A DNA stretch of 45,050 bases from Bacillota bacterium (GCA_022706865.1 JAKJBT010000002.1:1-45050); one strand, 5' to 3'. Counted from the first letter of the stretch, positions 32,517 through 41,361 are shown. Notes: generated from the sequence alone by a model not told the origin. Numbers and translations: made by a program.

Positions 32517-32782
32517 TTAATATAAGAGGGTATATTCTCGAACAGCCTTACTGTAAACTCATACATTATGTTCATCATCCATGGGCCAAAGACCAGCATA
32601 GTCAAGGAAACAGCTATTATCTTCGGTATAAATGATAAAGTAGGCTCTTGTATCTGTGTTGTTGCCTGCACTATGCTCACAATTAGGCCGACCAGAAGCC
32701 CCAATCCCAGTATTGGCGCTGAAACCAGCAATACAGACTTTATTGCTTCCTGTGCAACATCAATTACTATTCTTTGATCCAT
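32513..32782 (-). CDS. fliQ: Flagellar export apparatus protein FliQ
   Basis: 89 residues with two membrane helices. VSAPILGLGLLVGLIVSIVQ, ATTQIQEPTLSFIPKI and the LVFGPWMM segment are characteristic. Four copies assemble with FliP and FliR in the export gate. It begins 14 bases after fliP and overlaps fliR by 4 bases. Confidence 0.97.
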   Translation of the reverse strand: MDQRIVIDVAQEAIKSVLLVSAPILGLGLLVGLIVSIVQATTQIQEPTLSFIPKIIAVSLTMLVFGPWMMNIMYEFTVRLFENIPSYIK

Positions 32783-32796
32783 AGACTACACCTCAA

Positions 32797-33561
32797 CTAA
32801 TTAAATCCCATAATCAGAGATCTTACAATCAGATTCCAGCCGTCAACCAAAACAAAGAGTAATATCTTAAAAGGCATTGAAATCATAATTGGCGGCAGCA
32901 TCATCATACCCATTGACATAAGTGTACTTGATACAATCATATCTATCATTAAAAAAGGTATATATAAGAAAAAACCAATCTCAAAGGCTGTTTTAAGCTC
33001 GCTTATAATAAAGGCCGGTATAAGCGCAGAGGTTGGTATATCAATCATGGCCAAGGGTTGTTTCACTTGGCTCAGATTCAGGAATAATGCAAGATCCTTT
33101 TCTCTTGTATACTTAAACATAAAATTGCGTATAGGTTCTGCAGCTTTTTCAATTGCAGCCTCTTGTGTGATCTCTCCGTTTGTGAACGGTGTGAATGCAT
33201 TTTCATTGATTTCTGTTATTACCGGTGACATTATAAAGAAGGTCAGAAATAGTGCCAGTCCTATAAGCACCTGATTGGGAGGCATCTGCTGTGTACCCAG
33301 GGCATTTCTTGTAAATGAAAGTACAATTATTATCCTGGTAAAAGAGGTAAGCATAATCAGTATTGACGGTGCAAGGGAAATAATAGTAAGTATAAAAAGT
33401 ATCTGCATGCTCAGTGCCACGTCCTGAGGATTTTCGGCAGTCTCTATATCAAGTCCTATTTTGGGTATCGGCAGAGGTTCGCACCAAACATCAATAATTC
33501 CCATTAATAATATCAATACCAAAATCAATATAATTTTTATAATACCGTTTTTCTTATACAT
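32797..33561 (-). CDS. fliP: Flagellar export apparatus protein FliP
   Basis: Forms the main ring of the export pore. I start at ATG 33561-33559 (MYKKNGIIKIILILV), with AGAGG 11 bases upstream and an 8-base overlap with fliO; TTG at 33582 is an alternative. 254 residues: a cleavable signal peptide (about 1-26), then LMLTSFTRIIIVLSFTRNAL-type block (ILIMLTSFTRIIIVLSFTRN), GTQQMPPNQVLIGLALFLTF, and the C-terminal MGMMMLPPIMISMPFKILLF. All match FliP. Confidence 0.96.
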   Translation of the reverse strand: MYKKNGIIKIILILVLILLMGIIDVWCEPLPIPKIGLDIETAENPQDVALSMQILFILTIISLAPSILIMLTSFTRIIIVLSFTRNALGTQQMPPNQVLIGLALFLTFFIMSPVITEINENAFTPFTNGEITQEAAIEKAAEPIRNFMFKYTREKDLALFLNLSQVKQPLAMIDIPTSALIPAFIISELKTAFEIGFFLYIPFLMIDMIVSSTLMSMGMMMLPPIMISMPFKILLFVLVDGWNLIVRSLIMGFN

Positions 33562-33952
33562 CTGTTCTGTTACCTCTAACAATTGATTTCAGCTTATTTA
33601 GATTATTTTTTATTGAGTTCATCCCGGTTTTGTTTTCTTCCTGAAAGCTGTTCAAATACGCTTCAAAACTTTCATCATCTGCAATTGAAAGTTTTTCCGG
33701 GTCTAACTCCGAAAGCAGGGTTATGCTCTTCTGTGTGCTTCCCAGCAGAAGATATTGTTCTCCTGCTTTAACCAGTAAAATACTTTTGTCAAAGCCAAGA
33801 GGTGCTGCTTCCAATATCTTAAGGTTCTTATTTCCGGCATTCTTGATGCTTCTTTTTGACAAAAATCTTGTAACATAATAAGCGGCAGCCAGAATAACAG
33901 CTGACATGAATAGGAAATATAGAATTCCATATATTGCACTGCCTGTATTCAT
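33554..33952 (-). CDS. fliO: FliO-type flagellar export accessory protein
   Basis: 132 residues. One membrane helix (about 8-28, GILYFLFMSAVILAAAYYVT) is followed by the cytoplasmic FliO domain with the basic KRSIKNAGNKNLKILEAAPL, then GFDKSILLVKAGEQYLLLGS pattern and a variable charged tail. FliO aids FliP ring assembly. It overlaps the fliP start. Confidence 0.9.
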   Translation of the reverse strand: MNTGSAIYGILYFLFMSAVILAAAYYVTRFLSKRSIKNAGNKNLKILEAAPLGFDKSILLVKAGEQYLLLGSTQKSITLLSELDPEKLSIADDESFEAYLNSFQEENKTGMNSIKNNLNKLKSIVRGNRTDV

Positions 33953-33968
33953 ACAAACCTGCTCCTTC

Positions 33969-34331
33969 TTATCCCAATACCTTCTTTACTGCCTCAATAA
34001 TCCTTTCTGCCTGGAAGGGCTTGACTATAAAATCTTTTGCTCCTGCTTGTATTGCTTCTATGACCATAGCCTGCTGTCCCATGGCGGAACACATTATAAC
34101 CTTGGCAGCATTATTTATTTTTTTGATTTCTTTTACGGCTTGTATTCCATCAACTTCAGGCATAGTAATATCCATTATAACCAAATCCGGATTGGTCTCT
34201 TTGAACTTTTCTATAGCTTTTGCGCCGTTTTCAGCCTCACCGCTGATTTCAAAGCCGTTTTTTGACAATACATCTTTAATCATCATTCTCATGAAAGCCG
34301 CGTCGTCAACAATCAGTATACCGTTAGCCAT
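33969..34331 (-). CDS. cheY: Chemotaxis response regulator CheY
   Basis: 120-residue single receiver domain. Acid pocket D9/D10, phospho-acceptor D54 (VIMDITMPEVDG), S82 in place of the more frequent threonine (MCSAMGQ) and K104 (FIVKPFQ). Phosphorylated CheY binds FliM and FliY at the switch, encoded directly upstream, and is dephosphorylated by CheC and FliY. AAGGAGG lies upstream of the ATG, 36 bases after fliY. Confidence 0.97.
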   Translation of the reverse strand: MANGILIVDDAAFMRMMIKDVLSKNGFEISGEAENGAKAIEKFKETNPDLVIMDITMPEVDGIQAVKEIKKINNAAKVIMCSAMGQQAMVIEAIQAGAKDFIVKPFQAERIIEAVKKVLG

Positions 34332-34367
34332 TTAATTACTTCCTCCTTGTATATGTTAAAATATTGA

Positions 34368-35546
34368 CTATTGAATTTTGCTAAGACGCTTCGATGCACT
34401 CACAATATCAGTGATTCTGACACCAAAGCTTTCATCAATTACTACTACTTCGCCCTTGGCAATGTATTTGCCGTTTACCAATATATCCACCGGTTCTCCT
34501 GCAAGCTTGTCCAGCTCAAGAATTGTACCCGGGCTGAACTCAAGAATATCTCTTATCAATTTTTTGGTCCGCCCCAGCTCAACTGTGATTTCAAGCGGAA
34601 CATCCATTATAAGCTCTATGCTTTCTTTTTCGGCACTCAATTGTTCGACATCAAAGGTTTGGTACTGTACTGGCTGAACATTGACCACTTTACGTTCCTC
34701 TCTTCTTATAGCAGGCTCGTGGTCCTGCCTTTCTTCATACCCGTTGCTGAGTATATTATTGCTTTCCGGCTTCTTTGGCTGACTGACAGAATCATTAACG
34801 GCCGGCCGCTTCACTTGAGGCTCTTCGATTTTGCCTGTGAATATTGGTTCAGGCTCAGCTGAAATATTGTCCATAAGGCTTTTTACAAGCTCTTTTGCAA
34901 AATCTATCGGTAAAAGCTGCATTATTTCACTGTCTATTACATCTCCAACTTCCATCTTAAAAGCAATTCTGACCACTTTTTCGTCTGATTTGAATTGCTC
35001 CAGCTCGCTGAAGTTCTGAAAGTATAATAAAAATGCATGGGGAGGGAAAATATCTATTCTCTTATTGAACATTGCAGATAAGGAAGTTGAGGATGATCCA
35101 ATCATTTGATTCATGGCTTCCCCTATGGCGCTAAGTTGAAGGTCGCCTACCGAGCCGGGTGTGTTCTCCCCCGTACCTCCCATCATCAAATCTGTGATTA
35201 CTTTTACGTCATCCTCTTTTAATATAAGCAAATTAGACCCTTGAAGACCCTCTTTATATTGAACCTGCACTGCAACATACGGAGACGTATATTGTTTTGA
35301 TAGCTCATCCCATGTAACAACCGATACTTTTGGCGTTGTTATGCTTACCTTGTTGTTCAGGAGAGTAAACAACGTCGTAGCCGAAGTACCCATGCTGATA
35401 TTTCCTATCTCACCCAGAGCATCTATTTCTTCTGTTGTAAGAACATTATCATAACCGGCTTGAGAAGATGAATTATCTTGAGGCGCTGTTGCGCTATCTC
35501 CCTTAAGCAGGGCGTCTATTTCTTCCTGTGACAGCATCTCACTCAT
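34368..35546 (-). CDS. fliY: Flagellar switch protein FliY (CheC-like phosphatase fused to FliN)
   Basis: 392 residues from ATG 35546-35544 (MSEMLSQEEIDALLKGD), with AAAGGAG 9 bases upstream and an 8-base overlap with fliM; ATG at 35555 lies on that site. The N-terminal CheY-P-binding peptide resembles that of FliM. A CheC-like domain (about 35-220) has two active helices, EIDALGEIGNISMGTSATTL and LQLSAIGEAMNQMIGSSSTS. A Pro/Lys-rich linker (about 235-300) leads to the C-terminal FliN domain (MDVPLEITVELGRTKKLIRD). It acts in the C-ring as both switch and CheY-P phosphatase. Confidence 0.97.
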   Translation of the reverse strand: MSEMLSQEEIDALLKGDSATAPQDNSSSQAGYDNVLTTEEIDALGEIGNISMGTSATTLFTLLNNKVSITTPKVSVVTWDELSKQYTSPYVAVQVQYKEGLQGSNLLILKEDDVKVITDLMMGGTGENTPGSVGDLQLSAIGEAMNQMIGSSSTSLSAMFNKRIDIFPPHAFLLYFQNFSELEQFKSDEKVVRIAFKMEVGDVIDSEIMQLLPIDFAKELVKSLMDNISAEPEPIFTGKIEEPQVKRPAVNDSVSQPKKPESNNILSNGYEERQDHEPAIRREERKVVNVQPVQYQTFDVEQLSAEKESIELIMDVPLEITVELGRTKKLIRDILEFSPGTILELDKLAGEPVDILVNGKYIAKGEVVVIDESFGVRITDIVSASKRLSKIQ

Positions 35547-36534
35547 CGTAATCATCTCCTTTCTTTTCTATTCTTGTAATCTTTACTGATACCTTGTTCT
35601 TCTTCAATCCGGGCTTGCCGCTGAATTTTTTCAGATTGCCTACATATATCTTCAAATCATCATGTACTGATGTATTAAGCTGTATCACATCGCCCACTCC
35701 AAGCCCCAGGAAGTCTCTTACAGTAATCTCGCTGTCCCCCAGTACAACTCTTATGGGAAGCAGGGTGCTCTGAATTTTCTTTTCGATTATCTTCAAATCA
35801 CTGCCTGTCATTTCCTTGTGAATGCCTGAGAACCAGAATTTGGTGCTTAATTTGGGAATTACCGGTTCAATAACCAGGTGCGGAATACAAATATGAATCG
35901 TTCCTTCAATATTTCCGACCTTGGTATTTAATGTTATAAGCGCAACAGTCTCATTAGGTGACAGTATCTGGGTAAATTGCGGGTTTGTCTCTATTTTCTT
36001 AAGTCTTGGCCTCAATTCTATTACATTTTTCCATGGGTCTTTAAAAAAGTTGATAATCTGAGTAATTATTCTTTCCAGGAGGCTTAGCTCTATTTCGGTA
36101 AAACCTCTTACTCTTTCGAAGGCATTACCTGTACCTCCAAGAATCCTCTCTATCATGGCAAATGATATCGCCGGTGTCATTTCAACTATTATTGACCCGC
36201 TTAGAGGGGCAAACTCTACAATACCAAGCACTGACGGATTAGGCATAGAGTTGGTGAATTCATTATATGTCAGCTGGTCAACCGAAAGAACTTCGACTTG
36301 AACTAATGCCCTAAGATACCCTGAGAGATATGTCTGCAACAGTCTTGAAAAATTTTCGTGCATGATTTGGAGAGTTCTTGTGTGGTCCTTTGCAAACTTG
36401 TTCGGTATCTTGAAATTATAGTCCCTGACTTTTCTTTCTTCTTTTTCTTCTTTTATCTCTTGAACATCTATTTCTCCTGAATTCAGCGCACTAAGAAGCG
36501 CATCTATTTCATTCTGCGAAAGAACCTCGGACAC
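35539..36534 (-). CDS. fliM: Flagellar switch protein FliM
   Basis: 331 residues. N-terminal CheY-P-binding peptide MSEVLSQNEIDALLSALNSG; middle CheC-like domain without phosphatase residues, with MIERILGGTGNAFERVRGFT; C-terminal FliN-like domain (LLPIRVVLGDSEITVRDFLG). Part of the C-ring that sets rotation direction. Its last codons carry the fliY ribosome binding site, and translation of the two is coupled. GGAGGT precedes the ATG. Confidence 0.98.
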   Translation of the reverse strand: MSEVLSQNEIDALLSALNSGEIDVQEIKEEKEERKVRDYNFKIPNKFAKDHTRTLQIMHENFSRLLQTYLSGYLRALVQVEVLSVDQLTYNEFTNSMPNPSVLGIVEFAPLSGSIIVEMTPAISFAMIERILGGTGNAFERVRGFTEIELSLLERIITQIINFFKDPWKNVIELRPRLKKIETNPQFTQILSPNETVALITLNTKVGNIEGTIHICIPHLVIEPVIPKLSTKFWFSGIHKEMTGSDLKIIEKKIQSTLLPIRVVLGDSEITVRDFLGLGVGDVIQLNTSVHDDLKIYVGNLKKFSGKPGLKKNKVSVKITRIEKKGDDYDE

Positions 36535-36550
36535 AAAGCCACCTCCTTCT

Positions 36551-36976
36551 CTACTGCACTATGAACTCGTCAAAATATACATTTTTTATTTTCTTTGAAT
36601 TAATGATCTTTTGTATGATTTCAACAATTTCCTTTTGAAGCTTTTCCTGCCCTTCTTTTCCTTCCAGATCCGCTTCGGTCTTGGACCTTACAAGTGCATT
36701 TATTCTGTCCCTGATTTCTGACTCCCTGTAAGCAACCAATTCGGCAACCTCTTTGTCGATTTCCACTTTAAATGTCAATTTGCATATTTTTTTGCTGTCT
36801 TTGACATTATTTACAAAGGAATTGCCTAATGAAATCATCATTACATTCTTGTCGATTTTTATAGGTTCCTCTTTTGCTTCTTTTGGTGTATTTAAAAGCA
36901 TATATATTATTATACCTGATACTATAACCAAAAGTAAAAGCACAATAGCCGCTATTAGGATAATATTTCGCTTCAT
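36551..36976 (-). CDS. fliL: Flagellar basal-body-associated protein FliL
   Basis: 141 residues: one N-terminal membrane helix (about 5-28, ILIAAIVLLLLVIVSGIIIY), then an extracytoplasmic SPFH/stomatin-like domain with LGNSFVNNVKDSKKICKLTF, the conserved block RESEIRDRINALVRSKTEAD, and the end NVYFDEFIVQ. It rings the stator units and supports torque, next to motB as expected. Confidence 0.96.
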   Translation of the reverse strand: MKRNIILIAAIVLLLLVIVSGIIIYMLLNTPKEAKEEPIKIDKNVMMISLGNSFVNNVKDSKKICKLTFKVEIDKEVAELVAYRESEIRDRINALVRSKTEADLEGKEGQEKLQKEIVEIIQKIINSKKIKNVYFDEFIVQ

Positions 36977-36995
36977 TCCGTCTCCCTCCCAAGAA

Positions 36996-37718
36996 TTATG
37001 GATTGAAATCCTTAATATCGTCTCTGAGTATTACCATGTCGACTCTTCTGTTTTTTTGCCGACCTTCCGCCGTATTATTGTCAGCAACAGGATGCTGATC
37101 CGAATAACCGGATGCAGACAACCTATATGCATTAATCCCATTTTCCTCTATAAGATATTTGACCACATTAACCGCCCTGGTAGTTGAAAGCTCCCAATTT
37201 GACGGAAACCTGAAGGTATTTATCGGTACATTGTCCGTATGTCCTTCAACTCTGATATTTTTGTCGTTCTGCCTGATTATCTCAGCCACTTTATTGATAA
37301 TATCCCTTGCGCTGGGTGTTAAGTCCGCCTTGCCCGAGTCGAAAAGAACATCATCCATAAACCTGACCAGAAGCCCCCGTTCATCCAGGCGCAGAGTAAT
37401 ACTCGCTTCCAGATTGTTTTCTTTTATATACTCACTCATCTCTTCATACAGTTTCTGGAATTCTTCCGTTTCTTCCGTGGGAGAATCAGCCGGAAAGGAA
37501 TTTACAAGGGGTTCCATACTCAAGGTCATTCCTGAATCCAAAACACCGAGTGAGCCGCTCATGGATTGTGCTATAGCCTCAAACTTCTGTACATCCAGGG
37601 TTGCAAAAGAAAATAATAATACAAAAAAGCACAAAAGAAGGGTTACCATATCCCCGTAAGTAGACATCCATGCGGGTGCTCCTGCCGGAGGCTCATCCAC
37701 AGGCCTCTTCCTAGCCAT
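36996..37718 (-). CDS. motB: Flagellar stator protein MotB
   Basis: 240 residues. The single membrane helix carries the proton-binding D23 (PAWMSTYGDMVTLLLCFFVL). A plug/linker follows, then the OmpA-like peptidoglycan-binding domain from about 110, with RVEGHTDNVPINTFRFPSNW, ELSTTRAVNVVKYLIEE and RQKNRRVDMVI. Whether the stator uses H+ or Na+ cannot be fixed by eye. It sits 2 bases after motA. Confidence 0.97.
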   Translation of the reverse strand: MARKRPVDEPPAGAPAWMSTYGDMVTLLLCFFVLLFSFATLDVQKFEAIAQSMSGSLGVLDSGMTLSMEPLVNSFPADSPTEETEEFQKLYEEMSEYIKENNLEASITLRLDERGLLVRFMDDVLFDSGKADLTPSARDIINKVAEIIRQNDKNIRVEGHTDNVPINTFRFPSNWELSTTRAVNVVKYLIEENGINAYRLSASGYSDQHPVADNNTAEGRQKNRRVDMVILRDDIKDFNP

Positions 37719-37720
37719 AA

Positions 37721-38512
37721 CTATTCCTCTCCTTCTTTAGGTTCCTTTGTAGTGTTAAGCATATTCCTAAGCTTCGGCGACATGAAAGCCTTCAGCTTTT
37801 CTTCTATTATTCTTGGATTTTCACCCGCTTGTATCGAAAGCATACCCTCAAGCATAACTTCTTTCATAAGAGATTCCTGAGAGCTTCTTATTTTTAATTT
37901 ATTGATTACAGGATTACAAAATACATTTGCGATAATTGAACCGTAAAATGTAGTTACTATCGCGACAGCCATATTCGGGCCTACTGTTGACGGATCTGAA
38001 AGGTTTGCCAGCATGTTTATAAGTCCTATGAGAGTTCCGAGCATACCAAAACCGGGTCCTATAGCAGCCATAAATTCATAAACTCCTTGGCTGCTCTTAT
38101 GCCTCTCCTCAATAAAATTAAGCTCTGTTTCCAATATGTTTCTAACCAGCTCCGGATCAGTGCCGTCTACTATCAGCAATATTCCCTTCTGCAGGAAATC
38201 ATCTTTAAGCTGTTGTGCAGCCTCCTCCAAAGCAAGCAGGCCTTCTTTCCGTGCAGTATTCGCCAAGTCAATTATTGATTTTATCACATACTCGGCGTTG
38301 GTCTCCGAGTAAAAGAAAACGTGCTTTAGGGCACTAAACCCCTCTTTGAGCTTATTTGCGGGAAATGCCATAACTGTCATTGCTAAAGTGCCTCCAAATG
38401 TACATATGATTGATGGTATGTCAATATAACCCATCAAATCTCCACTAATAAAGATAGTTATTGCTATTACAACAATTCCCGAAATTAACCCAATAACTGA
38501 CGAGAAATCCAA
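37721..38512 (-). CDS. motA: Flagellar stator protein MotA
   Basis: 263 residues with four membrane helices. GLISGIVVIAITIFISGDLM, the IDIPSIICTFGGTLAMTVMA segment, PGFGMLGTLIGLINMLANLS and GPNMAVAIVTTFYGSIIANV are family blocks. The cytoplasmic loop contains the charged residues that contact FliG. It is the likely target of the PilZ brake encoded downstream. Confidence 0.97.
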   Translation of the reverse strand: MDFSSVIGLISGIVVIAITIFISGDLMGYIDIPSIICTFGGTLAMTVMAFPANKLKEGFSALKHVFFYSETNAEYVIKSIIDLANTARKEGLLALEEAAQQLKDDFLQKGILLIVDGTDPELVRNILETELNFIEERHKSSQGVYEFMAAIGPGFGMLGTLIGLINMLANLSDPSTVGPNMAVAIVTTFYGSIIANVFCNPVINKLKIRSSQESLMKEVMLEGMLSIQAGENPRIIEEKLKAFMSPKLRNMLNTTKEPKEGEE

Positions 38513-38528
38513 TTATTTGCACCTCACT

Positions 38529-38741
38529 TTAGAAGTTATCTTTATTAATTAGCGATGAAAGGTCAAAAATCCTCTTTTTATATTCGATAATTTTTTCAAT
38601 TATTTCCTCCGGAGTTTCAGAAACCAACAATTTTTTACCGTCCCTTAAGGTAATAACAGTATCAGGGGTGTTTTCTATTGTTTCAATGTGTTCGCAATTC
38701 AAATAATAAACAATTCCATTGAGTCTTGTAACCTTTATCAT
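38529..38741 (-). CDS. flbD: FlbD-family flagellar protein (SwrD-like)
   Basis: 70 residues from ATG 38741-38739 (MIKVTRLNGIVYYLNCEHIE), with AAAGGA 9 bases upstream. A longer reading to 38783 would run back into the hairpin and lacks a site. The TRLNG start, the TIENTPDTVITLRDGKKLLV pattern and the acidic end are typical of this small family. B. subtilis SwrD, of the same size and place between flgE and the following genes, raises motor torque; direct adjacency to motA/motB fits that. Soluble. Confidence 0.93.
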   Translation of the reverse strand: MIKVTRLNGIVYYLNCEHIETIENTPDTVITLRDGKKLLVSETPEEIIEKIIEYKKRIFDLSSLINKDNF

Positions 38742-38766
38742 AAGACCGCGTCCTTTCAATATTTTA

Positions 38767-38797
38767 CAAATCCCCGGGCACAAGGCCCAGGGATTTG
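38767..38797 (-). promoter_or_regulatory. Strong hairpin between flgE and flbD
   Basis: CAAATCCC / GGGATTTG with inner GGGC / GCCC and one mismatch, 5-base loop: 12 paired bases. It lies 9 bases after the flgE stop on the minus strand and is followed by TAAAATATTG rather than a U-run. A 3'-end stabiliser or processing site for the highly expressed hook mRNA is more likely than a terminator. Confidence 0.6.
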
Positions 38798-38806
38798 CAA
38801 TTAAAA

Positions 38807-40204
38807 CTATCTCTTCAAGTTAACAAGTTCCTGCAGCATTTCATCCGAGGTTGTTATTATTCTTGAATTAGCCTGGAAGCCTCTTTGAGTGCTGATCATC
38901 TCGGCAAATTCATTGGATATATCTACATTCGACATTTCCAGGGTGCCTGAGTTAAGTGAACCAAGTCCGCTGGAGCCGGGAAGCCCTATAATAGGATCTC
39001 CTGAGTTGGGTGTTACCTGGAACATGTTCTCCGCTGTCTTCTCAAGGCCTGCCGGATTCTTGAACACCGCCAGTGCAATCTGCCCGATTATTTTGCTCAT
39101 GCCGTTTGTGAATATTCCGTTTATCTCTCCCGTAGGACCTATGCTGAAGGTGTCCAAGGAGCCCTGCGGGTATCCGTCGGAACTGGTTACAGCCGCATTG
39201 GATTCATTGGCGAATTGGGTAAGCTTGGTGAAATCAATATCTATTCCTGCAATATCGCCTGAACCATTTTTGCCTGGAACAGTCAGCTTCACTTTGCCTC
39301 CATTTTCGCTGTCTGTTGTACTCAATAATCCATCCGGACCAAATTTCAGATGAAAAGCGAAATCCTGTACGGCATCAACCCCTGTTGTAGTCGTTGTATC
39401 CATTGATGTTTTGCCTGTGCCTGAACTTCTGTAGTATGCTTTTGCATCCTGATCATATATAAATACACACCAGTCACTATCTTCAGCTGCATCTATAGTA
39501 CCATTTTCGTCAAGCCCCCTGACAAATGTGTATTTAAGGGTATGCTTCCCGCCCAGGCTGTCATAAACTGTTGTGGTGGTCTCCCAGTACTTGGTTCCGG
39601 AAGGTATGGTTATTGTACCGCCGCCAAAAGTCGGTACTGTTGTTGCTGTTAATTTCTCTATGCTGTTGTCAAGGTTTCCTTCAAAATTAGCATATGAAGT
39701 TTTCTTTGCCGCCACCATTTCTGACTTTGATATCTTTATCCCTTCCAGCTGGCTCTTCAGGACATTCGTATCCGGGTCCACCATGTAGCCCAGTACTCTG
39801 TATCCGTTTGCGGCAACCAGGTTGCCGTCGTCATCCAGTGAGAAGTTTCCCGCTCTTGTATAGGACCTGCTCAATCCATCCGCTGAATTTGAAAGTATAA
39901 AAAATCCGTCTCCGTTTATTGCCAGGTCTGTCAAGTTGTCCGTCCTCTGTACCGCACCTCTTATATGGAAGGTGTCAATTGAGGAAAGGGATATTCCGAG
40001 ACCAACCTGCTGAGGATTTGTGCCTCCTTTGCCTGCTTGCGGGGAGCCTGCTCCCCTTAATGTCTGGTTGAAAACCTCCTGGAAGGTTGCCCTCTGTGAT
40101 TTATATCCTACTGTATTTACGTTTGCTATGTTGTTGCCGATCGTATCCATCTTGAGCTGGTGTGCCCTGAGTCCCGATACGCCGGAAAACATGGATCTCA
40201 TCAT
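38807..40204 (-). CDS. flgE: Flagellar hook protein FlgE
   Basis: 465 residues. The N-terminal rod/hook signature SMFSGVSGLRAHQLKMDTIG is followed by NNIANVNTVGYKSQRATFQE, SDTFHIRGAVQRTDNLTDLA-type core (TDLAINGDGFFILS), a variable Thr/Gly-rich central domain exposed on the hook surface (about 170-340), and the C-terminal SNVDISNEFAEMISTQRGFQ helix with NSRIITTSDEMLQELVNLKR. AAGGAGG precedes the first ATG; a second ATG follows directly. It lies within the flgD-flgE order typical of hook genes. Confidence 0.97.
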   Translation of the reverse strand: MMRSMFSGVSGLRAHQLKMDTIGNNIANVNTVGYKSQRATFQEVFNQTLRGAGSPQAGKGGTNPQQVGLGISLSSIDTFHIRGAVQRTDNLTDLAINGDGFFILSNSADGLSRSYTRAGNFSLDDDGNLVAANGYRVLGYMVDPDTNVLKSQLEGIKISKSEMVAAKKTSYANFEGNLDNSIEKLTATTVPTFGGGTITIPSGTKYWETTTTVYDSLGGKHTLKYTFVRGLDENGTIDAAEDSDWCVFIYDQDAKAYYRSSGTGKTSMDTTTTTGVDAVQDFAFHLKFGPDGLLSTTDSENGGKVKLTVPGKNGSGDIAGIDIDFTKLTQFANESNAAVTSSDGYPQGSLDTFSIGPTGEINGIFTNGMSKIIGQIALAVFKNPAGLEKTAENMFQVTPNSGDPIIGLPGSSGLGSLNSGTLEMSNVDISNEFAEMISTQRGFQANSRIITTSDEMLQELVNLKR

Positions 40205-40232
40205 AATAAATGACCTCCTTAATTATTAGTAT

Positions 40233-40258
40233 GCCTTTCTTCTGTCGTTCCGAAAGGC
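40233..40258 (-). promoter_or_regulatory. Leader hairpin upstream of flgE
   Basis: GCCTTTC / GAAAGGC, 7 bp perfect with a 12-base loop, ending about 15 bases before the flgE ribosome binding site. It is the only structured element in the 78-base gap after the preceding gene. It could set flgE translation or mark a processing site. Confidence 0.4.
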
Positions 40259-40282
40259 TAAGCCTCCTTAAAAAGGTCCGGC

Positions 40283-40672
40283 TTATATTATTACTGCACC
40301 GTCGATATTTGTGAATACGTTGTTCTTCAGGTTTTCTTCAGCAGCAGCTGTAATTATCATCTTATTCTTTACATTTGCTATGAAAGCTGCATTGCCCATT
40401 ATTATCAGTGTTTCCTTTACACCCTTCTCTGCTGCCTTGTTCACTGCTTCGTTCAGTTTGTTCAAATCATCCTTTGTAAGATGTATGTTCCTCATCTGCA
40501 GTCTTTCTGCCGCATGCTTCGAGAATTTCACTTCCGATTGTCTCGATAATTCCTGCTGCAATACAGCGTCGAAGCTTGTACCTTTATCTGCCGGCTTGTT
40601 AACTGCAGGCTTTGGGGTTTGAACCGGTTTACCTATGGGGATTATGGGTTTGTTATTATATATTACACTCAT
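40283..40672 (-). CDS. Flagellar operon protein, TIGR02530 type
   Basis: 129 residues from ATG 40672-40670 (MSVIYNNKPIIPIGKPVQTP); GAGGTG lies 6 bases upstream and an in-frame GTG at 40681 is part of it. The second half is the conserved part: VKFSKHAAERLQMRNIHLTK, then ALNEAVNKAAEKGVKETLII-like pattern and MGNAAFIANVKNKMIITAAA. The Pro/Lys-rich N-terminus is variable. Such proteins sit between flgD and flgE in many Firmicutes; a role in hook assembly is probable but not demonstrated by sequence. Soluble. Confidence 0.88.
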   Translation of the reverse strand: MSVIYNNKPIIPIGKPVQTPKPAVNKPADKGTSFDAVLQQELSRQSEVKFSKHAAERLQMRNIHLTKDDLNKLNEAVNKAAEKGVKETLIIMGNAAFIANVKNKMIITAAAEENLKNNVFTNIDGAVII

Positions 40673-40693
40673 TTGTTTCACCTCTTCAAAGGC

Positions 40694-41350
40694 TTAGTTA
40701 ACTTCTGTCACATCCTCAAGGTACATTTCTTTTCCGTTTACAGTCAAATATATTGATGTGCCGTCCCTTCGAACCTTCTCAACAATACCTTCGATATCTA
40801 CTGTTTTGATTCTTTCTGTACCGTCAATTTTTTCAACCTCTTCATATATGCCTTTGACATTCTTTCCTATCAGATTGAAGGCTGTAGTACTCCTCATTGT
40901 TTGATTCATCAGGTATATTTGCTCTACAGAGTTCTCAAGCTCAGTAACTTCCCTGACATCATCAAACTTGACATCGTACTTCGTACCTAGTGCGTCAATT
41001 GTAAGGTATATTTCGCTGCCCTTTACCATTACCTTTTCTACCAGGCCTATCAATTCTTTTGTCTCTGTGGAATCTTCAGCTTTGTATCTGGCTTTAACCA
41101 GCTTGTTAACCATATTGTTGGCTGAATTCATCCTTATTGCCTTGTTGGAATTTTGTGATTGCTCCAATGCACTGAATTGTGCCATTTGTCCTATGAACTC
41201 GTTATCCTTATTTGGTTCAAGGGGGTTCTGGTATTTTAGCTGTGTTACAAGTATTTTCAGGAACGCATCCTTGTCAAGGTTGCTGTTGTATTCCTTCGGT
41301 TTGTCAGGATCATATACAGTGTACTGGCCGCTTATTCCGCTTATTGCCAT
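40694..41350 (-). CDS. flgD: Hook assembly/capping protein FlgD
   Basis: 218 residues. The N-terminal export/cap region DKDAFLKILVTQLKYQNPLE, then NEFIGQMAQFSALEQSQN, is the FlgD signature. The following two similar modules (ELIGLVEKVMVKGSEIYLTI and DIEGIVEKVRRDGTSIYLTV) are FlgD Ig/tudor-like segments that look internally repeated. FlgD caps the growing hook and is discarded afterwards. It follows fliK by 11 bases. Confidence 0.96.
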   Translation of the reverse strand: MAISGISGQYTVYDPDKPKEYNSNLDKDAFLKILVTQLKYQNPLEPNKDNEFIGQMAQFSALEQSQNSNKAIRMNSANNMVNKLVKARYKAEDSTETKELIGLVEKVMVKGSEIYLTIDALGTKYDVKFDDVREVTELENSVEQIYLMNQTMRSTTAFNLIGKNVKGIYEEVEKIDGTERIKTVDIEGIVEKVRRDGTSIYLTVNGKEMYLEDVTEVN

Positions 41351-41361
41351 TTTCTCACCTC

